Shown piece by piece: positions 26,916 through 35,768 of a DNA stretch of 64,000 bases. The position numbers were made by a program, and so were the translations under genes. The notes under the pieces were generated by a model. It did not search any database and was not told where the DNA came from. It was given only the letters and a program-made list of their open reading frames with translations. The stretch's first letter is position 1, and each line of letters begins with the position of its first letter. Source of the DNA: JAGQKC01 sp965223675 (GTDB taxonomy: Bacteria; Nitrospirota; Nitrospiria; Nitrospirales; UBA8639). The DNA lies in assembly GCA_965223675.1 (NCBI GenBank), contig OZ245013.1:1674001-1738000 (forward strand), read 5' to 3'.

Positions 26916-27051
26916 GAATGTCTTTTATAGAGAAATACACCATGTCCATTCGAAACTGAACCATGAAAACTGAGGACGTTCGGGACACTTGATGATTATT
27001 TTGAACAAATTACCCATTGCGCCATTTCCGTATCCAGATGCATTTTCTTTG

Positions 27052-28131
27052 TTAACTAGCTTGCTCATTCCCCTGTCGCAAGCGATACACATAGGCCAAC
27101 ACTTCTGCTGCTGCACGATAGAGGTCGCCAGGAATTTCTTGCCCAACTTTCACCATACGATAAATCCCGCGAGCCAAACTTCGATTTTCAATGATGGGAA
27201 CACCCGCATGACGTGCAATCTTCTTGATATTTTCCGCTAAAACACCTGCTCCTTTCGCCACAACCTCTGGTGACTCCATCGTGGCCGAGTCATACCGTAA
27301 AGCCACAGCAATATGCGTGGGATTGGTAATGATCACATCGGCCTTTGGTACCGCTTGCATCATTCGCTGCCGCGCTCGCTCTCGCTGTAAGCTCATTCGT
27401 CTCGAGCGGACTTGTGGATCACCTTCTACATCTTTTGACTCATCTTTTGTCTCTTGTTTCGTCATTTTCAAGTCTTGAGTGGTTTGCCATTTTTGGTAAA
27501 CAAAATCAGCAACCGCCAGCACCAACATCACTGCGCCAACCCAAAGAATAATCTTGAGGCCAATCCCCCAAATCGTTGAAAAGGCATCTCCTACGCTCAT
27601 ACTCTGTAGTAGCGTGACTGATTCAAGGTCATCCTTGACAATCGTGTACACAATGATCGAAATAAGTCCCACCTTTAGTAACGACTTTATCCCTTCGACC
27701 ACCCCACGCAATGAGACAATTTTTTTTAGGCCATTCACGGGATTGAGTTTTTCCCACTTTGGCTGGAGAGCATGTTCTACCCACAACGGACCCGTCTGGA
27801 GTAAAATGGCCGTCACCGCTAACGCGATGATCATGAGAGCAAATGGCAAAAGCGGTAAGAAGATTTGATCGACAATAGAATACACATACAGTTGAAGGGA
27901 TTCAGGAGTCAGATGAAAAGTCCCGATACTTTCAAACCACTGCTGACTCGTACCTTGAAAATGCCGCCACGCGGTAGGAGCCCACAAGGCAATCATTCCC
28001 GTTCCACCAAATAAGACCACGATCGGAGCTAATTCTTTTGTCGTCGCGACTTGACCTTTGCGACGTGCGTCCTCAAGACGCTTGCCACTAGGTTGTTCTG
28101 ACTTCTCTTGGCCTTCTTTATTCTCAGCCAC
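27052..28131 (-). CDS. flhB: Flagellar export switch protein FlhB
   Basis: A 359-aa export-apparatus protein with four membrane segments and a cytoplasmic autocleavage domain. The NPTH cleavage motif is present (ITNPTHIAVALRYD), so the substrate-specificity switch should work. The N-terminus is charged (EGQEKSEQPSGKRLEDARRK). The start codon is GTG at 28131, set by aaggagctaggcc; it overlaps the end of fliR by 8 bases. Confidence 0.97.
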   Translation of the reverse strand: MAENKEGQEKSEQPSGKRLEDARRKGQVATTKELAPIVVLFGGTGMIALWAPTAWRHFQGTSQQWFESIGTFHLTPESLQLYVYSIVDQIFLPLLPFALMIIALAVTAILLQTGPLWVEHALQPKWEKLNPVNGLKKIVSLRGVVEGIKSLLKVGLISIIVYTIVKDDLESVTLLQSMSVGDAFSTIWGIGLKIILWVGAVMLVLAVADFVYQKWQTTQDLKMTKQETKDESKDVEGDPQVRSRRMSLQRERARQRMMQAVPKADVIITNPTHIAVALRYDSATMESPEVVAKGAGVLAENIKKIARHAGVPIIENRSLARGIYRMVKVGQEIPGDLYRAAAEVLAYVYRLRQGNEQAS

Positions 28132-28909
28132 GGCCTAGCTCCTTGAGTAGATCCCAGAGCACACTTTCCATTCCCAGGATTGATTGCTGCAGAATCAACG
28201 CCATCATTGGGAGACCAAAACCCAACACCAAGAGTCCCACTGAAATCGTAATCGGAAAACTCGTAATCAACACATTCATTTGTGGAACCAAACGACCAAG
28301 AAGCCCCATCGTGAGATGGATCAATAAGGTGACCCCTATTACGGGCAACGCGAGCTTGAGGCCAGTAGTCATCGTTCCTTGCATGAGTTGAACAATATCC
28401 ACCAACAAGGGCGCTTGAAGATGCGCGCCAAACGGGGGAATAAGAGCGAAACTACTCCCGAGTGCTAAAAGAATGAGATGGTGTCCATCAAGTTGAAAGT
28501 AGAGAAGCGTGGCAAACACGGTGAGTAATTGGCCAAACACGGGGGTCTGCAATTGCGTGGCAGGATCGACCGCCTGGGCAAAACCAAAACCGACTTGAAA
28601 TCCCATAACCTGTCCGGCAAGTTCTACTGACGCCATCAATAGCCGTGTCGCCAGTCCCAAGGCCAATCCTATAAACATCTCCGCCGTGAGGCCCATTAAC
28701 AGGGTTAATGGCTGCAACCAATTGGGGACAAAGTGAATATTGACAACTGGAGTCAGAACAATCGCGACACCTGCGGCTAACGTGACTTTAATACGCCTGG
28801 GAACATTACGAGCTCCTAGGAGAGGAAGCGCGGACAATATGGCCGCAGTTCGAACGAGAACGACAACAAAGCTCCAGAGTTCTTGTACGGCAAATTCAAA
28901 ATTAAGCAT
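28124..28909 (-). CDS. fliR: Flagellar export protein FliR
   Basis: A 261-aa export-gate subunit with about six membrane segments and the family stretch ASVELAGQVMGFQVGFG followed by FAQAVDP. It works with FliP and FliQ in the export channel. The C-terminus overlaps flhB by 8 bases. Upstream, a long heptad tract separates it from fliQ. A frame running upstream through that tract to 29169 is not coding. Confidence 0.96.
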   Translation of the reverse strand: MLNFEFAVQELWSFVVVLVRTAAILSALPLLGARNVPRRIKVTLAAGVAIVLTPVVNIHFVPNWLQPLTLLMGLTAEMFIGLALGLATRLLMASVELAGQVMGFQVGFGFAQAVDPATQLQTPVFGQLLTVFATLLYFQLDGHHLILLALGSSFALIPPFGAHLQAPLLVDIVQLMQGTMTTGLKLALPVIGVTLLIHLTMGLLGRLVPQMNVLITSFPITISVGLLVLGFGLPMMALILQQSILGMESVLWDLLKELGRG

Positions 28910-28920
28910 GACCGCCTGAA

Positions 28921-29099
28921 GAACGTGAAGCGTGAAGCGTGAAGCGGAAGACGGAAGACGAAACGCGTAAAAGGCAAAGAGCCAGGAATGAAAACATGCG
29001 GTGACAGCAGAACCTTGGACATTGGCGGTTTGCTCGGAGGATTCTTTCTACTCTTTTCCCTATCACATTTCCCGTTTTTCGCCTCACGTACTATTCCCC
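28921..29099. repeat. Long palindromic heptad tract, fliQ/fliR junction
   Basis: The left arm has three exact GTGAAGC units (gtgaagcgtgaagcgtgaag), then cggaagacggaagacgaaac. The right arm (cccgtttttcgcctcacgta) is loosely complementary. This is the clearest 7-base periodicity in the window. Confidence 0.8.
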
Positions 29100-29369
29100 T
29101 TAATTCGTGAACTCCGGAATCTGTCCCCACACGGATATCATAAATCCAAGAATCGTTTGTAAAATCCACGGGAATCCAAACAACACAACCAAAAAGACCG
29201 TCACGATCTTGGGAACAAAGGTCAAGGTGGCTTCATTAATCTGGGTCATCGCTTGAAATGCACTGATCATCAGTCCTACCACCAGACTAAAACCAAGCAT
29301 TGGTCCTGCCACCAAGAGGATGGTTTGAATAGCCGAGGTTCCAATGTCGAGTACGCCTTCAGGAGTCAT
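29100..29369 (-). CDS. fliQ: Flagellar export protein FliQ
   Basis: An 89-aa export-gate subunit with two membrane hairpins (TSAIQTILLVAGPMLGFSLV and VPKIVTVFLVVLFGFPWIL). The frame continues upstream to 29507, but that part reads through a heptad tract (SRFTLDASH), so ATG at 29369 (MTPEGVLDIG) is the real start and gives the family length. It lies between fliP and fliR. Confidence 0.96.
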   Translation of the reverse strand: MTPEGVLDIGTSAIQTILLVAGPMLGFSLVVGLMISAFQAMTQINEATLTFVPKIVTVFLVVLFGFPWILQTILGFMISVWGQIPEFTN

Positions 29370-29375
29370 CTTTAA

Positions 29376-29460
29376 ATGTGAAGCGTCAAGGGTGAAGCGT
29401 GAAACGTCCTGACAAGAGTGAGTGCTTCCGGCTTCATACTTTTCGCCTTGTGTGTTAAGG
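29376..29460. repeat. Heptad tract, fliP/fliQ junction
   Basis: The left arm is gtgaagcgtcaagggtgaag plus cgtgaaacgt; the right arm is cttccggcttcatacttttc plus gcc. It uses GTGAAGC phrases like the next junction downstream. Confidence 0.65.
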
Positions 29461-29464
29461 GTTG

Positions 29465-30262
29465 TTAATGAAAACTTTTCATGAGTGAACCGACGATGAG
29501 AAACCACCCATCTGCGAGAACAAACAGTACTAATTTAAATGGGAGAGAGATCATGACAGGGGGAAGAAGCATCATTCCCATCGACATCAGAATGCTCGCC
29601 ACAATCATATCGATGACCAAAAATGGAACATAGATGAGGAAACCTATCTGAAAGGCCGTCCGCAGCTCACTCGTGACAAACGCGGGTATCAGGACATGCA
29701 AAGGCACATCCTTGGGACCATTGAGCGTTTTAACGCCCGCCATTTCTACGAATAGCGTCAGATCTTTTTCACGAACTTGCCGCATCATAAATGCCCGCAC
29801 CGGCGTAATGGCTCGTTCCATCGCCACGTCTTGATCAACTTGTTCCTCTAAATAGGGATTGACCGCTTGTACACGAATTTCCTCCCATACCGGCATCATG
29901 ATGAACATGGTCATAAATAGCGCCATCCCGATCACGACTTGATTTGGAGGAGCGTGCATCGTCCCCATGGCCTGTCGCAACAGCCCCAAAACAATGACCA
30001 ATCTTGTGAAAGACGTTAAGAGAGTGAGGAGTGCTGGAGCTAAGGAGAGGACCGTAAGCAGGACAAGGATTTTGATCCCTATGGTCCATGGCTCCGCACC
30101 TTCACCTCCAGATAGTTGAAAACTGAGAAGGGGGTCTTTATCAACCTGCGCATGGACATTCGTCCCGAATAGCCACACCACGGAAACGAGAATACCAACG
30201 AGGCAACGAGGTTGAGCTGTTACCCGACTGATACGTGCGAGAATAATTCGAAAAAGGTTCAT
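29465..30262 (-). CDS. fliP: Flagellar export protein FliP
   Basis: A core export-gate subunit of about 265 aa. A cleavable signal-type N-terminus (ending NVHAQ) is followed by the FliP signature LLTSFTRLVIVLGLLRQAMG, a periplasmic loop and C-terminal membrane segments (MGMMLLPPVMISLPFKL). The frame opens at 30373 inside the fliO end. ATG at 30262 gives a normal leader and lies 25 bases after the fliO stop, so I prefer it, although its ribosome site is weak. Confidence 0.95.
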   Translation of the reverse strand: MNLFRIILARISRVTAQPRCLVGILVSVVWLFGTNVHAQVDKDPLLSFQLSGGEGAEPWTIGIKILVLLTVLSLAPALLTLLTSFTRLVIVLGLLRQAMGTMHAPPNQVVIGMALFMTMFIMMPVWEEIRVQAVNPYLEEQVDQDVAMERAITPVRAFMMRQVREKDLTLFVEMAGVKTLNGPKDVPLHVLIPAFVTSELRTAFQIGFLIYVPFLVIDMIVASILMSMGMMLLPPVMISLPFKLVLFVLADGWFLIVGSLMKSFH

Positions 30263-30287
30263 AGCCAAAGCGAATATACGCTGTACC

Positions 30288-30695
30288 TCAATTTGCAGAA
30301 AGAGGTAAATCTGAGAGTTTTTCTTTTTCTTGTAAAGGCGGAGAAAGATTTTCTGCACGTCTCCACAAACCACCAGGAAGCAACCTCAATCGTTCAATCG
30401 CATTTCCTGAGGTTGTTCGAAGCTGCTTTACCCGTTCCTGATCAGATATGCGCGTTAATAGCGTCAATTCTCGCGCAGTCGAGCCAAGCACAAGCACTTC
30501 TCCTGCCACCTCCACCAACATGATAGTTTTGCCCTGCCCTAATCGTAATCCACCCAGCATGCGCAGAATTGATTGACTGAGATAACCCTGTGATTCACCC
30601 ATCAGTCGTTTCAACACAAACATTCCGCCAAGCAGTAACGAGACAACAACCGCCAGGGCACCGGCCATTTTCAAAGCCTGATCAGCAAAATCCAT
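30288..30695 (-). CDS. fliO: Flagellar biosynthetic protein FliO
   Basis: A 135-aa protein with one N-terminal membrane segment (LKMAGALAVVVSLLLGGMFVL) and a small cytoplasmic domain with GQGKTIMLVEVAGEVLVLG, typical of FliO/MopB. It helps FliP assemble. The position between fliN and fliP is canonical. Confidence 0.92.
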   Translation of the reverse strand: MDFADQALKMAGALAVVVSLLLGGMFVLKRLMGESQGYLSQSILRMLGGLRLGQGKTIMLVEVAGEVLVLGSTARELTLLTRISDQERVKQLRTTSGNAIERLRLLPGGLWRRAENLSPPLQEKEKLSDLPLSAN

Positions 30696-30704
30696 TCTTC
30701 ACCA

Positions 30705-30788
30705 GTAAAAAGTGAGAAGTGAAAGGTAAGAAGTAAAGAAGTGTTCCCGAGTCTTATTTTTCACCTTTTTATCTTTAACTTTTTACGA
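30705..30788. repeat. Palindromic heptad tract, fliN/fliO junction
   Basis: The left arm is gtaaaaagtgagaagtgaaa plus ggtaagaagtaaag; the right arm is cttatttttcacctttttat plus ctttaactttttac. The arms pair over most of their length, and the right arm touches the fliN stop. Confidence 0.75.
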
Positions 30789-31214
30789 AAGATTGTTCAC
30801 TCGCTCGGCTTGACTCACGACGTCAGTTAAACGGATGCCAAACTTTTCATTCACCATCACCACTTCGCCCCTCGCCACAAGCTTTTCATTGACTAATACT
30901 TCCAAAGGTTCTCCGGCTAATTTATCCAGTTCGACTACGGAACCTGGGCCCAATTGAAGTAATTCTTTAATCAACATTTTCGCACTCCCCAGTTGAGCCG
31001 AGATCATTAAAGGAATATCTAAGATACGATCCAAATTCGACTCGCCTTGCTCGTGATAATCAGATGTCGCTAACGCGCCAGCAGCTGGAGGAGGTGCTTC
31101 TGGTTGTTGAACCGCTTGTGTCGTCTGAGCTGCCTCAGCTTCAGCCATGGCTTTAGCCATTTCAGCTTCAGCATCCATTTCTGGGTCGAAAGAGTCTTCG
31201 TTTTCGTCACTCAT
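30783..31214 (-). CDS. fliN: Flagellar motor switch protein FliN
   Basis: A 143-aa C-ring protein. An acidic, Ala/Pro-rich N-terminal region (about 1-60) precedes the SpoA domain with ILDIPLMISAQLG, LLQLGPGSVVELDKLAGEP and VNEKLVARGEVVMVNEKFGIR. It binds FliH during export and helps CheY act at the switch. It lies downstream of fliM. The start is ATG with ggaatcgagcgt upstream. Confidence 0.96.
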   Translation of the reverse strand: MSDENEDSFDPEMDAEAEMAKAMAEAEAAQTTQAVQQPEAPPPAAGALATSDYHEQGESNLDRILDIPLMISAQLGSAKMLIKELLQLGPGSVVELDKLAGEPLEVLVNEKLVARGEVVMVNEKFGIRLTDVVSQAERVNNLS

Positions 31215-31332
31215 ACGCTCGATTCCTTTTTATAATAAGTTCAGAAAGTCTGTCCTGACTTGTTCGGAATGACAAATCTGTTCATGTTCACAACCGCTCC
31301 GTTTCCAACGTAGAGTTTCCACACAAGGAACA

Positions 31333-32319
31333 TTAGTCATTCTTGGATTCGATCATTGACGAAATCTGAAATGATTGTGATGCTTTTGTGACACCAGGAA
31401 ATCCGTGAAATTTGGGAATACCTTCAATCGTCCCGATCAACGGTTCATCGGTGGCTTGCTCCAAGACAATGACATCACCTGCTGAAAAATTCATTAAATC
31501 TTCAACCGATATCTTGGTCGAGCCAAGGTGCACTGACATCGTGACTGATGTTTCCCGAATGCCTTCAGAAAATCGTCGAACCCAACCTTGATCAACTTCA
31601 TAAAAATCACTCTGAAAGCTCACTTGTAGTCGTTCACGCAACGGTTCGAGCATGGCGTAGGGAATACAAAGGTGTAGATCACCCACCGCATCGCCTAATT
31701 CAATGCCAATGGTGACGACAATGACAATATCAGAAGGCAAAACGATGGATGCTAATTGTGGATTCATTTCGGCGCGTACGGCTTTGATCGACACCTTATG
31801 GACTGGTTCCCAGGCCTTTTCAAGATTAGCTAATCCCATTAACATCACTTTTCGCATAATCCGTTGTTCAATGAGCGTAAAATCTTGGCCCTCAGGCTTT
31901 ACGTGAGTCTGCCCCATCCCTCCAAAAAAATGATCAACGAGTAAGTAGACGGTGGCGGCATCGGTCGCCGCCATCGCATACCCTCGCAACGGCTCCAAAG
32001 ACACAATTTGCAAGTAGGCTGGGACAGGTAAGCGACGCGTGAATTCACTAAACTTGAGAACGGATTGGTTTGTCACAGTGACTTCTATCGTTTTTCGAAG
32101 CACCTCTCCTAAGGAAATTCGAAAGAGTCGAGAAAACTGTTGGTGAATCACGTCAAGCGTGGGCATTCGCCCACGAACAATCCATTCCTGATTTCCTAGA
32201 TCATAGGGAACCGGGCCATCTGTAGGCTCTTCAACTTCAGGAGTTTCTTCTTCAACCTCCCCGCCAGAGACTCCCCTGAGCAGCGCATCAACTTCATCCT
32301 GTGATAGTATTTTTTCCAT
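31333..32319 (-). CDS. fliM: Flagellar motor switch protein FliM
   Basis: A 328-aa C-ring protein. The extreme N-terminus MEKILSQDEVDALLRG is the canonical CheY-P binding segment. A CheC-like middle domain and a C-terminal SpoA domain (VSMSVHLGSTKISVEDLMN-type) follow. Together with an intact CheY this points to a standard CheY-to-FliM switching route. It lies between fliL and fliN; a heptad tract separates it from fliL. Confidence 0.97.
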   Translation of the reverse strand: MEKILSQDEVDALLRGVSGGEVEEETPEVEEPTDGPVPYDLGNQEWIVRGRMPTLDVIHQQFSRLFRISLGEVLRKTIEVTVTNQSVLKFSEFTRRLPVPAYLQIVSLEPLRGYAMAATDAATVYLLVDHFFGGMGQTHVKPEGQDFTLIEQRIMRKVMLMGLANLEKAWEPVHKVSIKAVRAEMNPQLASIVLPSDIVIVVTIGIELGDAVGDLHLCIPYAMLEPLRERLQVSFQSDFYEVDQGWVRRFSEGIRETSVTMSVHLGSTKISVEDLMNFSAGDVIVLEQATDEPLIGTIEGIPKFHGFPGVTKASQSFQISSMIESKND

Positions 32320-32329
32320 ATCTGTTTAT

Positions 32330-32385
32330 GTGAACCGTGAGACGCAAGACGCGAAACGATGAAGATTTTCGTTTTCCGATTATCG
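32330..32385. repeat. Compact heptad palindrome, fliL/fliM junction
   Basis: Reads gtgagac, gcaagac, gcgaaac, gatgaag, attttcg, ttttccg, attatcg in register. It is a clean example of 7-base phrasing that turns from purine to pyrimidine at the centre. Confidence 0.75.
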
Positions 32386-32389
32386 GGAA

Positions 32390-32896
32390 TTATTGAATAA
32401 CAAAATCCGTAAAGAAGACATTGGCAATTTTCCCTTTTTTCATAATTCCATTCACACGCGTCAGAATGTCTTCTCGCACACGACGTTTCCCATTTGTTGT
32501 TCGTAGCATATGCGATTCTTTGCTGGAGAGGAGTACGAGTAATGCATCTCTGATCGCGGGGACTTTATTGGGATAGTCCGTCTTTTCTTCCGGTCTATCC
32601 AACTCTAATTTAATCGTCATTTTTAAATACCGGAGTTCTTCGCGATCAGCCAGATTCAAGACAAAAGGATCCAGTTCGACGATCGGTCCAGGTTCCCCAG
32701 CATGCTCATCATGCGTATCATCTTCATGTTTTTGTTCTGTCGCATGGGCTTCTTCTTCACCACCAGAGCCCAACATAAACCAGGCAGCCGCACCCCCACC
32801 ACCCAATACTGCGACAGCAAGAACAATCAGAATAATAAGTTTTTTACTCGACCCTCCACCAACATCAGGCTCTTCGTTTTTTTCTTCATCAGCCAT
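32390..32896 (-). CDS. fliL: Flagellar basal body protein FliL
   Basis: A 168-aa inner-membrane protein near the stator. A cytoplasmic N-terminus and membrane segment (LIILIVLAVAVLGGGGAAAWFML, about 20-42) are followed by a His/Glu-rich linker and the periplasmic FliL domain (IVELDPFVLNL, RYLKMTIKLELD, VFFTDFVIQ). It is first gene of the fliL-to-fliA run, about 55 bases downstream of a sigma-54 promoter. The ribosome site is agagaggatgagcc. Confidence 0.95.
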   Translation of the reverse strand: MADEEKNEEPDVGGGSSKKLIILIVLAVAVLGGGGAAAWFMLGSGGEEEAHATEQKHEDDTHDEHAGEPGPIVELDPFVLNLADREELRYLKMTIKLELDRPEEKTDYPNKVPAIRDALLVLLSSKESHMLRTTNGKRRVREDILTRVNGIMKKGKIANVFFTDFVIQ

Positions 32897-32950
32897 GGCT
32901 CATCCTCTCTCACAGATTTCAATTCGAGCGAGTTTCCCAAACATCTAGGT

Positions 32951-32968
32951 CAGCAACGTTCATGCCAA
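32951..32968 (-). promoter_or_regulatory. Sigma-54 promoter for fliL-fliA operon
   Basis: On the minus strand TTGGCATGAACGTTGCTG. Against TGGCACG-N4-TTGCW the -24 half has one mismatch and the -12 half is perfect, with GG/GC spacing correct. fliL starts about 55 bases downstream, and sigma-54 activators are encoded nearby. Confidence 0.8.
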
Positions 32969-33260
32969 GCATTGCTGTATTCAAATGATCAATCCCGTTC
33001 AAGTTAAATTCACGCTCATGAGTAAAAATTCATCATAAACGTCAGTAAATTCGCTATTTGTGGCTCAAACTCGTATTCATTACCCTTGCATTCACTTGGG
33101 AACTATTTACTAACATGCGCGTTGTATCTCATCATTCTGTCAATTCCTCCCTCGCAGCGTAGGAGGCTTTGACACTTGACTAGCTGTAGTCAATACATCA
33201 AAGGAAGTGAAATGCGGGTATAGGCTGTTCATCAATGGCTCTCTCGCCTTCGATTATCCT

Positions 33261-33500
33261 AGTCAAGGCCACCTTCAATCGAATCATCAGTAAATCAGCC
33301 ATTGATCCAACAAACTGCTTTCGTCAGAAGCCTTTGAACCAACAACCATCGTGTTCGAGGCTACCTATAATCTAGGCACCAAATACGGGAAGACACCGAG
33401 ATAGGTTGTCTCTCAAGAGCCTTCAGTCACAGAACTACCGTAGCCAAGGCCACTAACAATCGCCCACGATCTAACAACTACCCTGCCTAGGCACCAAATA
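33261..33500. repeat. Pair of diverged direct repeats upstream of fliL
   Basis: Two blocks share landmarks: caaggccac (33264-33272 and 33445-33453) and ctaggcaccaaata (33372-33385 and 33487-33500). The intervening sequences differ, so this looks like an old partial duplication. Confidence 0.5.
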
Positions 33501-33602
33501 AGATGTTTTACTGAAATACATGAAGGGTTATGAAAACAGAGAGTCAATAGAAAGCAGGCGGGATATGAGAGCAGGACAGCTCTCATGCACTCAATAAACA
33601 AT

Positions 33603-33660
33603 GAAGAGTCAAAAGACGATAAATCCTGTCTTCTGACTCCTCACTTTTCACTTCTTATGT
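33603..33660. repeat. Heptad tract with a strong hairpin after flgE
   Basis: GAGTCAAAAGAC (33606-33617) pairs with GTCTTCTGACTC (33628-33639) at 11 of 12 positions around a 10-base loop, followed by cttttcacttcttatg. It may also act as a stem after the flgE stop. Confidence 0.7.
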
Positions 33661-33669
33661 TTTAGATAA

Positions 33670-35004
33670 TTATCGTGACAAGTTCACGAGTTCACCGAGA
33701 AGCGTATCCGTTGTCGTAATGATTCGTGCATTGGCTTGAAAGCCCCGTTGCATCGTGATCATATTGACCAATTCATCACCAAGATCGACGTTAGACGCTT
33801 CTAAGGTATTGGCAAAGATTTTTCCAAACCCACCAGTGCTTGGCGCACCATCTAGTGGATTCCCTGAATCTGCACTTTGAATGAACAGATTCCGTCCAAT
33901 CGGTTGCAACCCATCGGGATTACTAAATCGAGTCAGCAATACTTGGCCAAGATTTCTCGTGGTACCGTTCGAAAATCGACCTAAGAGAGTCCCATCTTCG
34001 CCTATAGAAGTCCCGGCCAACGTTCCATTGGCAAATCCGTTCTGTGATTGGGTAAGAATCACTGAGGCTCCCCCCTGTTGCAGCATCCCATCGGTACCTG
34101 CACCACTATCTGTTGTCACACTCGTGCCGAAATTAAAGAGAAGATTGGCAGAAAGAATGTCTGCCGCTCCGTTGGTAAAGGTAATCCCCGTTGGAGTCCC
34201 AGAATTGTAATACGTCGCTGAACTTTCAGTATCTAATAAGCCGCCAGAGGTAAAGCCCAGTGTCCCTGTTGCGATTAAATCACTATTCCCATCCGTTGAT
34301 GTGGACCCTGAAACAACGGTAAACTCTGAAGCCGCCCCGACGATATTATATTGCCAGGTATTGTTCGCAGTTTTGGTGAAGTACATCGTCACGCCATGAC
34401 CAAACCCTAGCGAATCAAACAATTGGAAGCCCGTACTAAACGCGGAAGTGTTGATCGGATCATCAATGTCAAACGTGGTGGCTGTTGCCGCAGCATTGAG
34501 ATTGCCAGTTATGTCGACAACGGAGGTCACCGTTCCGACCTGTTGCGTCGTTGTCAGAACGATATCACCAATCGTTCCAGTAATCACACCGGCACTATCA
34601 GCCTGAAACCCCTGTAACTTCAGACCAGCGGGATTGATCATATTACCTGAAGCGTCCGTGCCAAACTGTCCAGCTCGGGTGTAAAAACTGTCACCATTGG
34701 AATCAACCACTTGAAAGAACCCATCTCCATCTACAGCCAAATCCAAGGCATTGGAGGTGGTTTGAAGAGAGCCTTGACTAAAACTCGGATCGATACCGAG
34801 CACACGAACACCTCGACCTTCGACTAAAGCATTGGTAGTTCCTCCTCCACCAAGCGAGGCTCCAAAGAGATCTCCAAAAGTCACCGTTCGAGTTTTATAT
34901 CCAGTTGTTTGCGCGTTCGCGATATTATTACCAATCTCACTCAATGCGCGACTCGTGGCATTGATTCCGCTTGTGGCTGTGAAGAATGCTGATGTAATAC
35001 CCAT
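33670..35004 (-). CDS. flgE: Flagellar hook protein FlgE
   Basis: A 444-aa rod/hook family protein. The N-terminal heptad region (ATSGINATSRALSEIGNNIAN) and C-terminal region (LEASNVDLGDELVNMITMQRGFQANARIITT) are canonical. The middle domains are Thr/Gly/Ser-rich, as usual for hook protein. It is last gene of the flgB-to-flgE run. The start is ATG with aaggagtcgacgagt. Confidence 0.96.
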   Translation of the reverse strand: MGITSAFFTATSGINATSRALSEIGNNIANAQTTGYKTRTVTFGDLFGASLGGGGTTNALVEGRGVRVLGIDPSFSQGSLQTTSNALDLAVDGDGFFQVVDSNGDSFYTRAGQFGTDASGNMINPAGLKLQGFQADSAGVITGTIGDIVLTTTQQVGTVTSVVDITGNLNAAATATTFDIDDPINTSAFSTGFQLFDSLGFGHGVTMYFTKTANNTWQYNIVGAASEFTVVSGSTSTDGNSDLIATGTLGFTSGGLLDTESSATYYNSGTPTGITFTNGAADILSANLLFNFGTSVTTDSGAGTDGMLQQGGASVILTQSQNGFANGTLAGTSIGEDGTLLGRFSNGTTRNLGQVLLTRFSNPDGLQPIGRNLFIQSADSGNPLDGAPSTGGFGKIFANTLEASNVDLGDELVNMITMQRGFQANARIITTTDTLLGELVNLSR

Positions 35005-35056
35005 ACTCGTCGACTCCTTCTACTGCGAGATTAAAATTGACGATACGAAAAGCTCA

Positions 35057-35731
35057 TTACTGCGCCTGGACTGATAGAATGTCATGAGACAATAGCGTTT
35101 TCCCACTTCCTAAAGTAATCAAAGGCTGGGCTTCGCTAATCATGACACTTTTCACGATATCACGCATAAATGTCGTAGCTGGAACCTCACCGCCACTCCG
35201 GTTCACTGCTTTTGGCAGAAACGCGTAAGTCCCGGCTTCAACTCGATCACCATTCTGATCCTCCCCGTCCCAGACGAGTTGGTGCGCTCCAGCCTCTTGA
35301 GCCCCAAGGTTTGAAAACCTGCGAATCACTGTTCCACTTTCATTTAACACATTAATTTCTACGTTTGATGCGTTTTCCTCCAAGACATACGACAACGGTG
35401 CTTCACCAGAGGACTTGAGCGGTATAATATTTCCTTGCGCACTAATCTCACGGCCGATCAGATTCACTAAATCCAGTTTCGTCTGTTGGTCATTTTGTCC
35501 TATGAGACTTTCCAGATTCTCATTGATATTCGTCGTTTGTTCTAACGAGGTAAACTGTGCCAACTGTGCGATAAAATCTTCATTTTCCACGGGATTCGTG
35601 GGGTCCTGGCTTTCTAATTGCGTCACTAACAATTGCAAGAACACATCTCGACCCAGCTCTTGAACGTTTTCCGAAGTAATGGCATTGACCGGGGTCCGTT
35701 GTGTTTCAGTGATCGGTGTGACGACATCCAT
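35057..35731 (-). CDS. flgD: Flagellar hook-capping protein FlgD
   Basis: A 224-aa hook assembly scaffold. The N-terminal motif FLQLLVTQLESQDPTNPVEN followed by FIAQLAQFTSLEQ is diagnostic. A FlgD Ig-like/Tudor region (LVWDGEDQNGDRVEAGTYAF) follows. The gene lies between fliK and flgE. The start is ATG with aaggagatctcatac. Confidence 0.96.
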   Translation of the reverse strand: MDVVTPITETQRTPVNAITSENVQELGRDVFLQLLVTQLESQDPTNPVENEDFIAQLAQFTSLEQTTNINENLESLIGQNDQQTKLDLVNLIGREISAQGNIIPLKSSGEAPLSYVLEENASNVEINVLNESGTVIRRFSNLGAQEAGAHQLVWDGEDQNGDRVEAGTYAFLPKAVNRSGGEVPATTFMRDIVKSVMISEAQPLITLGSGKTLLSHDILSVQAQ

Positions 35732-35768
35732 GTATGAGATCTCCTTGTTAAATGACTTTTTGTCTTTT

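Larger units (their letters stand above)
32897..33669. other. 773-base non-coding gap between flgE and fliL
   Basis: No credible frame is present. It contains the fliL sigma-54 promoter, a pair of diverged direct repeats and the tract/hairpin after flgE. The remaining bases are unexplained. Confidence 0.6.

Noticed and set aside
28816..29169. 117-codon minus-strand frame upstream of fliR
   Set aside because: It reads through a heptad tract and overlaps fliQ; composition is repeat-driven.
32371..32399. CCCGATAA in the fliL-fliM junction as a sigma-28 -10 box
   Set aside because: No matching -35 at the required distance; it is part of the heptad palindrome.
33413..33601. 62-codon minus-strand frame in the flgE-fliL gap
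   Set aside because: No ribosome site, no family likeness, Cys/Leu-rich composition.
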